Shown: positions 4,666 through 6,068 of the stretch, in pieces
How the letters are laid out: each line of letters begins with the position of its first letter
Position numbering within the stretch: position 1 is the stretch's first letter
Program-made: the position numbers and the translations under genes
Assembly (NCBI GenBank): GCA_035293845.1
Contig: DATGMB010000118.1
Location: forward strand, 1 to 6,068
DNA from: DATGMB01 sp035293845
Lineage (GTDB): Bacteria; Acidobacteriota; Terriglobia; Bryobacterales; Bryobacteraceae
DNA: 6,068 bases
Direction: 5' to 3'
The notes under the pieces: generated by a model
Told to the model about the DNA's origin: nothing
Database searches by the model: none
The model's input: only the letters and a program-made list of their open reading frames with translations

Positions 4666-5447
4666 TAGGAGTCTAGTCGGACGACGAAGGCGTTTCTCTC
4701 ACCTGTTTCGCTGCGAATCCGCGATTTTAATGTGCCGGCGGCGTCCTCCGTCTTCTCGCGGCCGACCAGCACGCGCCACAGGACCGGGTCGCCCGCGCGC
4801 TTCACCAGCCGGGCGGAGCCGTATTGGCGCTCCATGAGGGCACGCTCGCGCTCCGCGTTGGCGCGGTCGCGGAACGCGCCGACCTGCACCGCAAATAGCG
4901 CCGCCGGAACAAGATCCGGGAGTTTGATCACGTCCATCCGCACCTTCGCCGTGCCCGGCGCGACCATGTCGATCGCGACGGCGGCCGCGTGGGACAGGTC
5001 GATGATACGGCCATCCACGAACGGGCCGCGGTCGTTGATCCGCACATCGATCGATTTCTGGTTCTCCAGATTGGTGACGCGGACGACGGTATCGAAGGGG
5101 AGCGTACGGTGGGCAGCCGTCAGCTTCTCCATGTCGTAGATTTCGCCATTGGCGGCCGGACGGCCGTGATACGGATGGCCGTACCAGCTTGCGATGCCGG
5201 TTTCGGCGTACGGCTCGGGGATTCCCCCGAGGGCGGTGGCGCCCGGAGCAGCAACGGGGGCGCCGGCCGGCGCGGCGGTGCCCGGCGGCCCGGGGGCTGT
5301 CGCCGGCGGTGCGGTGTCGGACGCAGCGGTGGCCGGAGCGGTTGCCGCCGGGGGCGGCGGAGGCACGGGATAGCTCCGTGCGGTCCGGTGCGCGCAGCCG
5401 GAGAGGGCAAGCAACGCTCCCACCGCCAGCGCAATCGCGGATTTCAT
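4665..5447 (-). CDS. rlpA: RlpA-like septal lytic transglycosylase lipoprotein with SPOR domain
   Basis: A 260-residue envelope protein. Residues 1-18 form a lipoprotein signal (hydrophobic AIALAVGALLALSG, lipobox LSGC with Cys18 as the lipidated residue). A Pro/Ala-rich spacer follows (about 26-75), able to cross the periplasm. The double-psi beta-barrel domain (about 82-173) contains GIASWYG, then NGEIYDMEKLTAAHRTLPF and RINDRGPFVDGRIIDLS. Glu102, Asp105 and His113 have the same spacing as the catalytic Glu, Asp and His of Pseudomonas aeruginosa RlpA, so the protein is probably an active glycan-cleaving enzyme, unlike the Escherichia coli protein, which is reported inactive. The C-terminal SPOR domain (about 183-258, starting LFAVQVGAFRD) binds denuded peptidoglycan at the division septum. 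It is the first gene of a minus-strand unit; the next gene overlaps its stop by one base. The ATG at 5447 is set by the signal peptide; no clear Shine-Dalgarno precedes it. An Asp/Ser remainder closes the protein, with no truncation. Confidence 0.93.
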   Translation of the reverse strand: MKSAIALAVGALLALSGCAHRTARSYPVPPPPPAATAPATAASDTAPPATAPGPPGTAAPAGAPVAAPGATALGGIPEPYAETGIASWYGHPYHGRPAANGEIYDMEKLTAAHRTLPFDTVVRVTNLENQKSIDVRINDRGPFVDGRIIDLSHAAAVAIDMVAPGTAKVRMDVIKLPDLVPAALFAVQVGAFRDRANAERERALMERQYGSARLVKRAGDPVLWRVLVGREKTEDAAGTLKSRIRSETGERNAFVVRLDS

Positions 5448-5501
5448 GGGTTTTGCACATTATGACACGGCTCGCAGCCGCCAATCGCTGCGGAAAAGAA
5501 C

Positions 5502-5525
5502 CTTTAGGGACCAATGGGACTAAAG
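5502..5525. repeat. Inverted repeat overlapping the -35 element of the sigma-28 promoter
   Basis: CTTTAG (5502-5507) and CTAAAG (5520-5525) form an exact inverted repeat with a 12-base spacer. GGGAC is also repeated directly (5507-5511 and 5516-5520) inside it. The right half overlaps the -35 box TAAAGTTT. It could be an operator, or simply the result of two -35-like sequences facing opposite ways, since TAAAGGTT is present on the minus strand at 5506-5499. No good minus-strand -10 box follows at the proper spacing. Confidence 0.3.
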
Positions 5526-5547
5526 TTTGCCACCCTTCCGCCGATAA
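5521..5547 (+). promoter_or_regulatory. Sigma-28 (FliA) promoter, exact consensus match
   Basis: TAAAGTTT (5521-5528), an 11-base spacer, and GCCGATAA (5540-5547) agree at all 16 positions with the known FliA promoter consensus TAAAGTTT-N11-GCCGATAA, including the spacing. An exact match of this length and spacing in a GC-rich region is not expected by chance. It points right, to the PilZ gene. Transcription from such promoters normally starts some six to eight bases after the -10 box, here about 5553-5555, which coincides with the ATG at 5555. Confidence 0.92.
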
Positions 5548-5554
5548 ACCGGGT

Positions 5555-5884
5555 ATGCAAGACCGGCGAAGTGAAGGGCGCCTGCTGTGCGCCGATATGG
5601 TCGAAGTCCATTGGAAGGAGCCTTCCGGGCGGCAGGGGCAGGCGATGGCGCTGCTGGAGGACATTTCTCCTTCCGGCGCGTGTCTGCAGACCGAGTTCGT
5701 ACTTCCGGTAGGAAGCGACATCGAGTGGGACTCGCCGGCGCGCCGGTTTACCGGCCGGGTGCGCTACTGCGAGTACCGGGAAATCGGATATTTCGTCGGC
5801 GTCGAATTCGCGGACGGGTGCGAATGGTCGCCGGCGAGCTACCAGCCGGCGCATCTCTTGGATGTGAAAAAGCTGATGAGCTAG
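5555..5884 (+). CDS. PilZ-domain c-di-GMP-binding protein
   Basis: A 109-residue single-domain protein. The two hallmark c-di-GMP binding motifs are present: RxxxR (Arg5 to Arg9 in RRSEGR) and D-x-S-x-x-G (Asp36, Ser38, Gly41 in DISPSG). The rest follows the PilZ barrel pattern, with GACLQTE (41-47), hydrophobic strands around VLPVGSDIEW (49-58), GRVRYCEYREIGYFVGVEF (67-85) and a closing WSPASYQPAHLLD. PilZ proteins are cytoplasmic receptors that turn c-di-GMP levels into changes in motility, secretion or polysaccharide output. The ATG at 5555 is chosen because it starts just before RxxxR; the next in-frame ATG (5597) would lose that motif, and longer reading into the promoter gives no PilZ sequence. 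No Shine-Dalgarno is visible. The sigma-28 promoter places it in the flagellar/motility regulon, so a flagellar brake or chemotaxis-linked role is likely (inference). Six bases separate its stop from the stop of the converging gene. Confidence 0.92.
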   Translation: MQDRRSEGRLLCADMVEVHWKEPSGRQGQAMALLEDISPSGACLQTEFVLPVGSDIEWDSPARRFTGRVRYCEYREIGYFVGVEFADGCEWSPASYQPAHLLDVKKLMS

Positions 5885-5890
5885 GGCCGT

Positions 5891-6067
5891 TTATAACCCG
5901 TGCCCGCTGCCGCAGACCGAGACTTCGATCCCCATTTCGCGGAACATGGCGGCTTTAGTGGCCAGCGCGCGGTTCGCGCCGGCTGCATCCGGGGCATAAG
6001 CCACCTGAACGTGATTCGATTTATGGCGCGCCATCATCTGGTCGCGCGTGACGCCGTAGAGGACGGT
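5891..6067 (-). CDS. Probable L-fucose/L-arabinose-type sugar isomerase, C-terminal end (gene continues beyond the window)
   Basis: An open minus-strand frame enters at the right edge and ends at TAA (5893-5891), giving 58 residues. It reads TVLYGVTRDQMMARHKSNHV, then QVAYAPDAAGANRALATKAA and MFREMGIEVSVCGSGHGL. The pattern of an Asn-His followed by a valine-rich strand and a last helix ending in a GI-x-V strand resembles the C-terminus of the L-fucose isomerase-related family, whose members are metal-dependent aldose-ketose isomerases. No catalytic residue can be confirmed in this short piece, so another sugar-metabolism protein is possible. The frame's amino-acid use looks natural and the third codon positions are GC-rich, so it is coding with good confidence even if the family is uncertain. 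It converges on the PilZ gene with no terminator-like hairpin in between. Confidence 0.6.
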   Translation of the reverse strand, partial: TVLYGVTRDQMMARHKSNHVQVAYAPDAAGANRALATKAAMFREMGIEVSVCGSGHGL

Positions 6068-6068
6068 G

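Noticed and set aside
3013..4668. A 551-codon plus-strand open frame antisense to the glycosyltransferase and activator genes.
   Set aside because: Its translation is rich in Arg, Gln, His and Gly with no domain, and it is the mirror frame of two strongly recognisable genes. GC-rich DNA with few A/T-rich stop codons produces such long shadows.
5189..5554. A long upstream extension of the PilZ frame.
   Set aside because: It is antisense to rlpA, Arg/Pro-rich, and contains the sigma-28 promoter; the PilZ domain begins right after the ATG at 5555.
5448..5554. A sigma-28 promoter facing left towards rlpA (TAAAGGTT on the minus strand at 5506-5499).
   Set aside because: No GCCGATAA-like box occurs at an 11-base spacing on that strand. 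A CATAAT box near the rlpA ATG (5464-5459) also lacks a convincing -35 partner.

Overview
This GC-rich, gene-dense window reads like a piece of bacterial chromosome, not a mobile element. The gene mix is a split methylmalonyl-CoA-type mutase large subunit, an RlpA lipoprotein, a stand-alone sigma-54 activator, a small PilZ protein and purine-rich intergenic palindromes. It suggests a soil or environmental bacterium, plausibly Acidobacteriota (Solibacter/Bryobacterales-like). That placement is inference from style and gene content, not a database result. I see no rRNA, tRNA, CRISPR array, transposase or integrase.

Layout, left to right. The 3' end of a thioredoxin gene (+, 1-141) converges on a mutase large-subunit gene (-, 230-1732), with an imperfect purine/pyrimidine palindrome between them (about 149-240). 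The mutase start codon overlaps the stop of a 94-residue two-helix membrane protein (-, 1729-2013) in an ATGA arrangement, so the two are probably translationally coupled. A 190-bp divergent region with a good sigma-70-type promoter (2102-2130) leads to a 105-residue acidic protein of unknown function (+, 2204-2521, GTG start with strong Shine-Dalgarno). Its 3' end overlaps the end of an opposing family-4 glycosyltransferase gene (-, 2470-3525). A perfect 12-bp inverted repeat inside the glycosyltransferase gene (2539-2575) is well placed to terminate the 105-residue gene.

Upstream of the glycosyltransferase on the minus strand lie a sigma-54 activator with AAA+ and Fis-type domains but no sensor domain (3598-4665) and an RlpA-like septal lytic transglycosylase lipoprotein (4665-5447). 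The last two share one base (TAGTG). A second, G-quadruplex-capable palindrome (3530-3616) fills the gap between the activator and the glycosyltransferase. The order rlpA, activator, glycosyltransferase looks like an envelope-related transcription unit.

Divergent from rlpA is a 109-residue PilZ-domain protein (+, 5555-5884) carrying both c-di-GMP binding motifs. It is preceded by an exact match to the flagellar sigma-28 (FliA) promoter consensus, TAAAGTTT-N11-GCCGATAA (5521-5547). The predicted transcription start falls almost on the ATG, so the message may be leaderless. This is the clearest regulatory signal in the window and ties the PilZ protein to the motility regulon. The window ends in the C-terminus of a gene resembling an L-fucose/L-arabinose-type sugar isomerase (-, 5891-6067).
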